This document shows, in pieces, positions 7,024-12,496 of a stretch of DNA of 13,484 nt. The position numbers and the translations under genes were made by a program. Under the pieces are notes generated by a model. That model ran no database searches and was not told where the DNA came from. It saw nothing but the letters and a program-made list of their open reading frames with translations. This stretch comes from CAZLLV01 sp964560325. GTDB taxonomy: Bacteria > Acidobacteriota > Thermoanaerobaculia > Multivoradales > DATKCC01. The first letter of the stretch is position 1. Every line of letters starts with the position of its first letter. The stretch covers positions 1 through 13,484 of the forward strand of contig CAZLLV010000326.1 of the NCBI GenBank assembly GCA_964560325.1. Reading direction: 5' to 3'.

Positions 7024-7859
7024 CGCTCCCGGCCGTCGGGCTCGACCGGCTCGGGCGCCACGGAGTTCTCCGGCTTGTCTTCCGAGCCGTCCTTCGGCGC
7101 CGACGGCGCGTCGGTCACCATGCTCGGCAGCTCGTGGGCCCGGGGCGGCCAGGGGATGAGTAGGCCCCCGCCGACGCCCTGGGCCACCGTCTCGCCGTAC
7201 AGGCGGTCGACCAGGTACATCGCCACGTCGTAGCTCCGGGCGCCACCCTGCGAGGTCAGGAACTTGCCGTCGTGGACGAAGCTCACGTTGATCCGCAGGC
7301 TCACCTCGGGAAAGCGCTCGGCGAAGGCGTCGTAGTCGGCCGGGAAGGTGGTGGCGGAGCGGCCGTCGAGCAGGCCGGCCTCGGCCAGGACGAAGGCGCC
7401 GTCGCAGAGCGACATGACCCAGCGCGCCGAGCCGGCGGTCTCGCGGACCCAGTCGATCATCGCCCGGTTCTCGAGATCCGCGCCCATGCTCCCCTCGGCG
7501 CTCGGCACCACCAGGATGTCGATCGGCGGCGCGCTCTCGAACGAGTGGTGGGGCACGATCCGGATGCCCTCGAAGGTGGTCACCGGCTCGCCGTCGGGCG
7601 AGACCACGAAGACCTCGACGCCGGGCGCCGGGTCGGTGTGGAAGACCGTGTGGTGGAGGACGTCGTAGGGCGCCATCAGCTCGGAGTTGTAGACCCCGTC
7701 GACCACCAGGAAGGCGGCCTGGAGCGGCCGGTCGGCGGGGAGGTCGGCGTCCGCCCCCGCCGCGGAGACGGACGAGGCGGCGGCGTGCGGGGCGAAGGCG
7801 AGTATGGACAGGGCGGCGAGCGCGGGCGCGGTGAGGAAGCGGCGGGGTCGGCGGGGCAT
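7020..7859 (-). CDS. Secreted DJ-1/PfpI-family protein
   Basis: A 279-residue protein with a Sec-type signal peptide: basic MPRRPRRF, a hydrophobic core and a likely cleavage after AHAA/AAS around residue 28. A DJ-1/PfpI (class I glutamine amidotransferase-like) domain follows at about 46-240. The nucleophile-elbow motif is VMSLCDGAFVLAEAGLLDG with C152, and E60 in NSELMAPYDVL is at the family's usual acidic position. The C-terminal 40 residues are Pro/Glu/Asp-rich and disordered-looking, with no AraC DNA-binding domain. Family members act as isonitrile hydratases, proteases, glyoxalases or regulators; none can be assigned. Most DJ-1/PfpI proteins are cytosolic, so export is unusual. GGAGA seven bases before ATG 7859 supports the start. 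It is first in a coupled three-gene operon with the small peptide and the symporter. Confidence 0.82.
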   Translation of the reverse strand: MPRRPRRFLTAPALAALSILAFAPHAAASSVSAAGADADLPADRPLQAAFLVVDGVYNSELMAPYDVLHHTVFHTDPAPGVEVFVVSPDGEPVTTFEGIRIVPHHSFESAPPIDILVVPSAEGSMGADLENRAMIDWVRETAGSARWVMSLCDGAFVLAEAGLLDGRSATTFPADYDAFAERFPEVSLRINVSFVHDGKFLTSQGGARSYDVAMYLVDRLYGETVAQGVGGGLLIPWPPRAHELPSMVTDAPSAPKDGSEDKPENSVAPEPVEPDGRER

Positions 7860-7956
7860 CCTGGGTCTCCTGGTTCGCTGAGGCGGGGTCGGATCGGTTC
7901 CGGTGGGTGTGGAAGCTTACCAGCGGGGGAAGACCCCCCGTCGGGAGCGGGTTCTG

Positions 7957-7962
7957 TAGAAT
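7957..7962 (+). promoter_or_regulatory. Possible -10 element upstream of the bacilliredoxin gene
   Basis: TAGAAT, one of few AT-rich hexamers in the 211-bp gap between the divergent pfpI-like and bacilliredoxin genes. No convincing -35 hexamer lies 16-18 bases upstream, so this is a weak candidate. It would give a leader of about 100 bases. A short GGGGG-AAGA-CCCCC hairpin lies just before it, near 7925-7938. Confidence 0.25.
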
Positions 7963-8070
7963 GGTGCGCGACCGGCCCCGCGCGGATTCGCCGCAGGCCC
8001 GGTCCCCAAGACGATCGATCATCCACGCGCCGCCGCGCCCGGCGGCCGTTCACTCCTCGGAGGAACATCC

Positions 8071-8490
8071 GTGCCTTACAGCCCCCTCCTCGTCAAGCCG
8101 ATGCGCGAAGAGCTGACCCGACTCGGGGTCGACGAGCTCCAGACGGCGGACGCCGTCGATCGGTTCATGCAGGACCAGACGGGCACCGCGCTGCTCGTCT
8201 TCAACTCGGTCTGCGGCTGCGCCGCGGGCATGGCCCGCCCGGCGGTCGGCATGGCCCTCGACCACGACACGAAGCCGGACCGGGTGGTCTCGGTCTTCGC
8301 CGGCCAGGACGTCGACGCGACCGCCAAGGCGCGCTCGTACATCCCGGCCATCCCGCCGTCGAGCCCGTCGATGGCGCTCTTCAAGGACGGCGAGCTGGTC
8401 TGGTTCCTGCCGCGTCACCGGATCGAGGCCCGAAGCGCCGAGGACGTCGCCCGCGAGCTCGCCACGGCCTTCGACGAGCACTGCGCGTGA
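8071..8490 (+). CDS. BrxA/BrxB-family bacilliredoxin
   Basis: A 139-residue thioredoxin-fold protein of the former DUF1094 (YphP/YqiW) family. The active-site motif is SVCGCAAGMARPA with C48 and C50, the CGC characteristic of bacilliredoxins, and a family-typical IPPSSPSMALFKDGELVWFLPRHRIE stretch lies at about 93-118. Members remove bacillithiol from S-bacillithiolated proteins and so restore thiols after oxidative stress. In the genera where this is known, they accompany bacillithiol synthesis. The GTG start at 8071 has GGAGGA at 8059-8064, six bases upstream. The presence of this protein suggests that the host uses bacillithiol or a related low-molecular-weight thiol. This would also supply a persulfide substrate for the dioxygenase encoded at 3124-4590; that link is inference. 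The stop codon lies inside the left arm of an inverted-repeat element. Confidence 0.92.
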   Translation: MPYSPLLVKPMREELTRLGVDELQTADAVDRFMQDQTGTALLVFNSVCGCAAGMARPAVGMALDHDTKPDRVVSVFAGQDVDATAKARSYIPAIPPSSPSMALFKDGELVWFLPRHRIEARSAEDVARELATAFDEHCA

Positions 8491-8609
8491 GCCGGGATCG
8501 TACGCCGGATCGCGCCGTCCTCGCTCGTCGCTCCCTCGACGTACTCCCGGTACGCCTCCGTCGCTCCTCGCTTGCGGTGGCACGATCCGACGCACGCTAC
8601 CGGCTCACG
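8486..8609. repeat. 124-bp intergenic element with 31-bp imperfect terminal inverted repeats
   Basis: The left arm 8486-8516 and the reverse complement of the right arm 8579-8609 match at 26 of 31 positions, including the outermost ten bases (CGTGAGCCGG) exactly. The 62-bp centre contains a direct repeat GTCGCTCC (8527-8534 and 8560-8567) and a GTAC-TCCCG-GTAC core (8541-8553). The element overlaps the last codons and TGA of the bacilliredoxin gene and ends where the ribosome binding site of the next gene begins. The layout resembles a MITE or a REP/BIME-type palindromic unit. Folded as RNA it could also end or stabilise the bacilliredoxin transcript. No T-run follows it, so it is not a classical terminator. 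Confidence 0.7.
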
Positions 8610-8612
8610 GAG
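8609..8612 (+). promoter_or_regulatory. Ribosome binding site adjoining the repeat element
   Basis: GGAG five bases before ATG 8618. It favours this ATG over the GTG codons at 8612 and 8615. Its first G is also the last base of the repeat's right arm. Confidence 0.45.
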
Positions 8613-8617
8613 TGGTG

Positions 8618-8905
8618 ATGGAGAGGACGTTTCATCAGGGCAGGAGTGAGCTGCACGGCATCACCGTGGTGGTCCGGACCGCCGGGGGCGAGCTCTGGGT
8701 CGGGCGTTGCGACGACGAGGACGGCGAGCGGGTGATCCTGCTCGACGCCGACGTCCACCGCGAGGGCGAGTCCGAGGGGGCTCGGTCCGAGTGGCTCGCC
8801 CACGCCGACCGCTTCGGCGTCTGGCCCCGCCACCGCCGGGTGGTGATTCCGCGCGCCCGGGTCGAGTCGCTCGAGCGGCTCGGCGAAGCGCCGGCGGCCG
8901 GATGA
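8618..8905 (+). CDS. Small conserved-looking hypothetical protein (95 residues)
   Basis: I do not recognise a named family. The protein starts MERTFHQGRSELHGITVVVRT, then has a VGRCDDEDGERVILLDADVH segment (about 29-48), an acidic/Glu-rich stretch, and ends WLAHADRFGVWPRHRRVVIPRARVESLERLGE. There are no membrane spans or signal peptide, one cysteine (C31), and alternating hydrophobic residues suggesting a small beta-rich soluble fold. Codon use matches its neighbours and there is a plausible SD before ATG 8618, so it is probably a real gene. It follows the bacilliredoxin across the repeat element and precedes the DUF423 gene by 19 bp, so it may be co-transcribed with the latter. Function unknown. 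Confidence 0.7.
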   Translation: MERTFHQGRSELHGITVVVRTAGGELWVGRCDDEDGERVILLDADVHREGESEGARSEWLAHADRFGVWPRHRRVVIPRARVESLERLGEAPAAG

Positions 8906-8924
8906 GGCCGAACCCGAGACCCCG

Positions 8925-9296
8925 ATGATCCGGAGCCTCCTCGTGCTGGGCGCCCTCGCCTGCGCCGCCGCGGTCGCCGCCGGCGCCTTCGGTGCGCACG
9001 GCCTGCGCGCCCGCCTCGACGCCCGCTCCCTCGAGCTCTGGGAGACCGCCGCCCGCTACCTGATATACGGCGGCCTCGGCACCCTCCTCGCCGGCCTCGC
9101 CGCCCTCCATGCGCCGGACGGGCGCGCGCTCCCCTGGAGCGGCACGCTCATCCTCGCCGGCGCGGCGGTCTTCTCCGGCACCGTCTTCGCGCTCGCCCTC
9201 GGCGGCCCCCGCTGGCTCGGCGCCGTCACCCCCCTCGGCGGCACGCTGATGATCGTCGGCTTCGTCCTCTTCGCCCTCGGCGCGCTCCGGCTGTAG
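8925..9296 (+). CDS. DUF423-family membrane protein
   Basis: A 123-residue protein with four hydrophobic segments, typical of DUF423 (YgdD/YwdK type, about 120-130 residues). Family landmarks are AAGAFGAHGL at about 19-28, LWETAARYLIYGGLGTL in the middle, FSGTVFALALGG at about 84-95, and LGAVTPLGGTLMIVGF at about 98-113. It sits in the inner membrane; no biochemical function is established for the family. ATG 8925 lies 19 bp after the preceding stop and gives the conserved N-terminal helix, so this start is favoured. The gene ends the short + strand run; a 12-bp palindrome GGGCGATCGCCC at 9309-9320 follows. Confidence 0.9.
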   Translation: MIRSLLVLGALACAAAVAAGAFGAHGLRARLDARSLELWETAARYLIYGGLGTLLAGLAALHAPDGRALPWSGTLILAGAAVFSGTVFALALGGPRWLGAVTPLGGTLMIVGFVLFALGALRL

Positions 9297-9409
9297 GGGA
9301 GCTTCGTAGGGCGATCGCCCATTCTCGATCCGATTCCCACCCGACGCCGAAGCGTGCGTCCTCCCACCCACCACCCACGGTGAAGGACCGGGGCCGGGGG
9401 TCCCGAACC

Positions 9410-9455
9410 GGCGCTCGGAGGGAGCGCCCGCCTCGGCGAGCGCCTGCGCTCGCCG
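9410..9455. repeat. Two adjacent GC-rich stem-loops
   Basis: The first has arms GGCGCTC (9410-9416) and GAGCGCC (9422-9428) around a five-base loop. The second has arms CGGCGAGCG (9434-9442) and CGCTCGCCG (9447-9455) around CCTG, a perfect nine-pair stem with a four-base loop. No T-run follows either, so an intrinsic terminator is unlikely. They could be a transcript-end stabiliser for the DUF423 gene, part of a structured leader, or remains of a palindromic repeat. Confidence 0.5.
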
Positions 9456-9586
9456 CTGCTCTCACTACCGACCGATGGTGCGAGCCACGATCATCGAGGC
9501 GACCGTGGAGGCCGAATGCGGGCTTCGACCCCGACGCCGGGCGGGAGCCCCCGGCCCCGGCCCCGCCACCGAACCCTCCCCCTCCG

Positions 9587-9615
9587 TTGCGGGCGCATGG
9601 CCGAGCGGTTACCAT
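9587..9615 (+). promoter_or_regulatory. Weak sigma-70 promoter candidate for pruA
   Basis: TTGCGG (9587-9592), a 17-base spacer, and TACCAT (9610-9615), matching 3/6 and 4/6 of consensus. Transcription would start about 85-90 bases before the ATG. It is plausible only because spacing is ideal and the surroundings are GC-rich. Confidence 0.3.
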
Positions 9616-9694
9616 CGAGGCGCGGCGTCCGTCCGGCGCCGCCTCAGCGATCCACATTCCGCGCTCCGCCGCGTCACACGAGTCCTTTCGTCAC

Positions 9695-9700
9695 AGGAGG
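9695..9700 (+). promoter_or_regulatory. Ribosome binding site of pruA
   Basis: AGGAGG, a full Shine-Dalgarno match seven bases before ATG 9708. It decides the start against in-frame upstream codons back to 9516, whose translation is low-complexity Arg/Pro. Confidence 0.8.
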
Positions 9701-9707
9701 TCCACAG

Positions 9708-11339
9708 ATGCCGAACGCCATCGTCAACGTCCCCGAGCCCCGAAACGAGCCGGTGCGCGACTACGCGCCGGGCTCGCCGGAGCGGGAGAGCCTGAAGAAG
9801 ACGCTCGACGCGCTCCGGAAGGAGGAGGTCGACATTCCGCTGATCATCGGCGGCGAGGAGGTGCGGACCGGCGACACCGAGCCGTGCGTCTGCCCGCACG
9901 ATCACGGGCACCAGCTGGGCGTCTTCCACCAGGCCGGGGAGAAGGAGGTGGCGCGGGCGATCGAGGCGTCGCAGGCGGCCTGGGCCGACTGGTCGGAGAT
10001 GGCGTGGGAGGACCGCGCGGCGATCTTCCTGAAGGCGGCCGAGCTGCTCGCCGGGCCGCACCGCGACGTGGTCAACGCGTCGAGCATGCTCGACCAGTCG
10101 AAGACCGTCCACCAGGCGGAGATCGACGCCGCCTGCGAGCTGATCGACTTCTGGCGCTTCAACCCTTCCTATATGCGCGAGCTCTACGCAATGCAGTCGC
10201 GCTCGACGGCCGACGCCTGGAACCAGGTCGAGTACCGGCCGCTCGAGGGGTTCGTGTTCGCGGTGACGCCGTTCAACTTCGCCTCGATCAGCGGCAACCT
10301 GCCGACCTCGCCGGCGCTGATGGGCAACGTCGCCCTCTGGAAGCCGGCGTCGAGCATCGTCTACGTCTGCTTTCAGCTGATGAAGGTGCTCGAGGAGGCC
10401 GGCCTGCCGCCGGGGGTGATCAACTTCGTGCCCGGCCGGGGGAGCAAGGTCGGCGACCCGGCGCTCGCCAGCCCGCATCTCGCCGGGCTCCACTTCACCG
10501 GCTCGACCGGCACCTTCCAGGGCATGTGGAAGACGATCGCCGGCAGCCTTCCGAGCTACCGCAGCTATCCCCGGATCGTCGGCGAGACGGGCGGCAAGGA
10601 CTTCGTCTTCGCCCATCCGTCGGCCGACGTGCCGTCTGTGGTCGCGGCGCTCGTCCGCGGCGCCTTCGAGTACCAGGGGCAGAAGTGCTCCGCAGCCTCG
10701 CGCGCCTACATTCCCCGCTCGCTCTGGGACCGGATCAAGGAGGGCGTGGTCGAGATGGTGGGGGAGATCCGCCAGGGCTCGCCCCTCGACTTCCGCAACT
10801 TCATGGCGGCGGTGATCGACCAGAAGGCGTTCGACACCATCACCGGCTACATCGAGCACGCGAAGGCGTCGCCCGACTGCGAGATCCTTGCGGGCGGCGG
10901 TAGCGACGATTCCGAGGGGTGGTTCATCGAGCCGACCGTCGTCTACACGACCGATCCGAAGAACAAGCTGATGGTCGAGGAGATCTTCGGCCCGGTGCTG
11001 ACGATCTTCGTCTACGAGGACGGCGACCTCGAGAAGACGGCCGAGCTGGTCGACACCAGCAGCCCGTACGCACTCACCGGGGCGATCTTCGCGCGCGACC
11101 GGCGGGTGATCGTCGACCTCTCCCGGCGCCTGCGCCACGCGGCGGGAAACTTCTACATCAACGACAAGCCGACCGGCGCGGTAGTCAGCCAGCAGCCGTT
11201 CGGCGGCGGCCGGGCCTCGGGCACGAACGACAAGGCGGGCTCGATCTTCAACCTGGTGCGCTGGGTCTCCCAGCGGGCGATCAAGGAGACCTACGTGCCG
11301 GCGACCGACTTCCGCTACCCGTTCATGGGCGAGAAGTAG
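9708..11339 (+). CDS. pruA: L-glutamate gamma-semialdehyde (1-pyrroline-5-carboxylate) dehydrogenase
   Basis: A 543-residue aldehyde dehydrogenase that oxidises glutamate semialdehyde (from P5C) to glutamate with NAD+, the second step of proline breakdown, in the cytosol. Features are AVTPFNFASISGNLPTSPAL in the middle third, the Rossmann-side FTGSTGTF, the catalytic glutamate E293 in GETGGKD, and the nucleophile C327 in YQGQKCSAASR. Also present are EEIFGPVLTIFVYED and PFGGGRASGTNDKAGS near the end. The ISGNLPT, NDKPTGAVV and GTNDKAG stretches are typical of the monofunctional ALDH4A1/PruA-1 group rather than generic aldehyde dehydrogenases. It is complete and stands alone with its own long upstream region. 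The PutP-like symporter on the other strand could supply proline, but no proline dehydrogenase (putA/prodh) is seen in the window. Confidence 0.95.
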   Translation: MPNAIVNVPEPRNEPVRDYAPGSPERESLKKTLDALRKEEVDIPLIIGGEEVRTGDTEPCVCPHDHGHQLGVFHQAGEKEVARAIEASQAAWADWSEMAWEDRAAIFLKAAELLAGPHRDVVNASSMLDQSKTVHQAEIDAACELIDFWRFNPSYMRELYAMQSRSTADAWNQVEYRPLEGFVFAVTPFNFASISGNLPTSPALMGNVALWKPASSIVYVCFQLMKVLEEAGLPPGVINFVPGRGSKVGDPALASPHLAGLHFTGSTGTFQGMWKTIAGSLPSYRSYPRIVGETGGKDFVFAHPSADVPSVVAALVRGAFEYQGQKCSAASRAYIPRSLWDRIKEGVVEMVGEIRQGSPLDFRNFMAAVIDQKAFDTITGYIEHAKASPDCEILAGGGSDDSEGWFIEPTVVYTTDPKNKLMVEEIFGPVLTIFVYEDGDLEKTAELVDTSSPYALTGAIFARDRRVIVDLSRRLRHAAGNFYINDKPTGAVVSQQPFGGGRASGTNDKAGSIFNLVRWVSQRAIKETYVPATDFRYPFMGEK

Positions 11340-11391
11340 GGCGGCGCGGGAGGCGGGTCGCGGGCGAGGCGTAAGGAGGGCGGTGAGGCGG

Positions 11392-11421
11392 TTGACAGCT
11401 ACGCCGGATTACCGCTATGAT
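11392..11421 (+). promoter_or_regulatory. Near-consensus sigma-70 promoter of the XRE regulator gene
   Basis: TTGACA (11392-11397, 6/6), an 18-base spacer, and TATGAT (11416-11421, 5/6). This is by far the best promoter match in the window. Transcription would start near 11428, leaving a leader of about 55 bases to ATG 11482. It lies in the 142-bp gap after pruA. Confidence 0.75.
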
Positions 11422-11481
11422 GCCTCTCCGTAGACGACGGGGGGTACGGCGTGGCGGGAAGAAAGGTCGACACGACCCACC

Positions 11482-11997
11482 ATGCCAAGGTTCGACAGTA
11501 GTGGATTCGACGACATCGGCGCCGCGTTGCGCTTTCTGCGCCTCCAGGCGCCTGGAGGCCCGGTGAAGCAGAAGGAGGTGGCTCTGCGCGCCGGCGTCAC
11601 CAAGGGGATGCTCTCGTCGTACGAGCGCGGCAAGCAGGAGCCGAGCCTGAAGACACTCGCGCGGCTCCTGGAAGCGCTCGGCGCCGATCTCGTCCGGCTC
11701 GATTGGGCGCTCCGGATGGTCGGTGCTTCGCCCGGCGCCGATCCGAGCGCGTTGCGGCCGGCGGCCGCGCTCGCCACGCCCGACGAGGAGATCGAGCTCG
11801 GTGCGGAGGGGCGCTGGTGGGGGAGCGCGGAGGTAGCGGAGACCGCCCCCGCGTACGGCGAGTACCGCCTGGTGCGCGTACCCGAGCCTCTCAGCTCGGA
11901 CGAAGAGCACGCGCTCGGGCAGATGCTGGCCGGCTTCCTCGCCTACCTGCGATTCACGCGTGCCGAGCCCGCCCCGGGCGGAAAAGACGCCGGGTGA
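11482..11997 (+). CDS. XRE-family helix-turn-helix regulator
   Basis: A 171-residue protein with an N-terminal Cro/C1-type HTH: the region about residues 10-70 includes KQKEVALRAGVTKGMLSSYERGKQEPS, with the helix-turn-helix at about 30-48, then LKTLARLLEALG. The remaining 100 residues have no recognised domain. They are Ala/Glu-rich, with a RWWGSAEVAETAPAYGEYRLVRVPEPLS stretch and an amphipathic C-terminal helix near 140-155, perhaps for dimerisation or ligand binding. The gene has its own strong promoter, but the ribosome binding site is weak: only AGAAAGG, about 14 bases from the ATG. Targets are unknown; autoregulation or control of the following thioesterase/TPP genes is possible. A 20-bp perfect palindrome lies inside its coding sequence at codons 20-26. 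Confidence 0.85.
   Translation: MPRFDSSGFDDIGAALRFLRLQAPGGPVKQKEVALRAGVTKGMLSSYERGKQEPSLKTLARLLEALGADLVRLDWALRMVGASPGADPSALRPAAALATPDEEIELGAEGRWWGSAEVAETAPAYGEYRLVRVPEPLSSDEEHALGQMLAGFLAYLRFTRAEPAPGGKDAG
11540..11559. repeat. 20-bp perfect palindrome within the XRE gene
   Basis: GCCTCCAGGCGCCTGGAGGC reads the same on both strands. It lies about 110-130 bases downstream of the predicted transcription start of the regulator gene, so it could be an intragenic operator for a dimeric repressor or form a hairpin in the mRNA. No second copy was noticed in the window. Confidence 0.55.
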
Positions 11998-12007
11998 GAG
12001 CCGCCGC

Positions 12008-12013
12008 TATACT
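12008..12013 (+). promoter_or_regulatory. Possible -10 element giving a near-leaderless transcript
   Basis: TATACT ten bases before ATG 12023. If used, transcription would start within about three bases of the start codon. No clear -35 is present, and there is no Shine-Dalgarno sequence before this ATG, which fits leaderless initiation. The candidate remains weak. Confidence 0.3.
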
Positions 12014-12022
12014 GCCGCCCCG

Positions 12023-12496
12023 ATGGTTCGCTCGGAGATCCGGACCCACCGATCGATCGACCGGTCCCTCTGCGGGGACCCGGTGGAGCTCGCGCCCGGC
12101 CGCGCCGAAGTGGCGATGACGGCCGGCGCGGCGATGGCCGCGGACGAGCACGGTCTCGTGCACGGCGGCTTCGTCTTCGGGCTCGCCGACCACGCGGCGA
12201 TGCTGGCGGTCAACGAGCCGGCCGTGGTGCTGGCGAAGGTGGAGGCCCGGTTTCTCGCTCCGGTGCGCGCGGGGGAGCGGCTGGTCGCTCGGGCTCGGGT
12301 CGTCTCGGCCGGGGCGGAGGGCGTCCGGTCGTTGGGGGCGCAGAGCGCCCGGCCGGTGGTCGAGGTGGAAGTAGTCGTGGAGGGGGAAGAGGGCTCGGTG
12401 CCGCGGGCGGTCTTCACCGGGACGTTCAGGTGCGCGGTTCCGGAGCGCCACGTGCTCGAGCGGCCGTCCGGCGACGGCGGGGAGGCGGAGCGATGA
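12023..12496 (+). CDS. PaaI-like hotdog-fold thioesterase
   Basis: A 157-residue hotdog-fold protein. The core motif GLVHGGFVFGLADHAAMLAV covers residues 44-63, with H47-G48-G49 and D56 at the positions that bind and polarise the acyl-CoA thioester in PaaI/FapR-type hotdog enzymes. VEARFLAPVRAGERLVARARV (73-93) and a C-terminal beta strand AVFTGTFRCAV complete the fold. The likely reaction is acyl-CoA hydrolysis; the acyl group is unknown. ATG 12023 is chosen because the in-frame sequence before it overlaps the XRE gene and has no family similarity. Its stop overlaps the ATG of the following TPP-enzyme gene by four bases (ATGA), so the two are probably translated together and may act on the same acyl-CoA pathway. 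Confidence 0.85.
   Translation: MVRSEIRTHRSIDRSLCGDPVELAPGRAEVAMTAGAAMAADEHGLVHGGFVFGLADHAAMLAVNEPAVVLAKVEARFLAPVRAGERLVARARVVSAGAEGVRSLGAQSARPVVEVEVVVEGEEGSVPRAVFTGTFRCAVPERHVLERPSGDGGEAER

Larger units (their letters stand above)
9297..9707. other. 411-bp gene-free region upstream of pruA
   Basis: I see no credible gene here; open frames crossing it have no family similarity or start signal. It contains a 12-bp perfect palindrome (9309-9320), a pyrimidine/CACCC-rich stretch (about 9361-9378), two strong stem-loops (9410-9455), a C-rich stretch (about 9549-9585) and a weak promoter candidate (9587-9615). It is long for this compact window and is the likely control region of the P5C dehydrogenase gene. 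Confidence 0.6.

Noticed and set aside
5543..7159. 538-residue + strand open frame opposite the symporter
   Set aside because: Composition is Glu/Arg/His/Gly-rich without domains; antisense shadow of the symporter gene.
9309..9320. GGGCGATCGCCC palindrome as a terminator
   Set aside because: No loop and no T-run; a 12-bp GC-rich palindrome is not enough for an intrinsic terminator.
9598..9611. TGGCCGAGCGGTTA resembling the D-arm of a Leu/Ser tRNA
   Set aside because: No matching acceptor stem, anticodon arm or GTTCGA-type T-arm follows in the next 90 bases.
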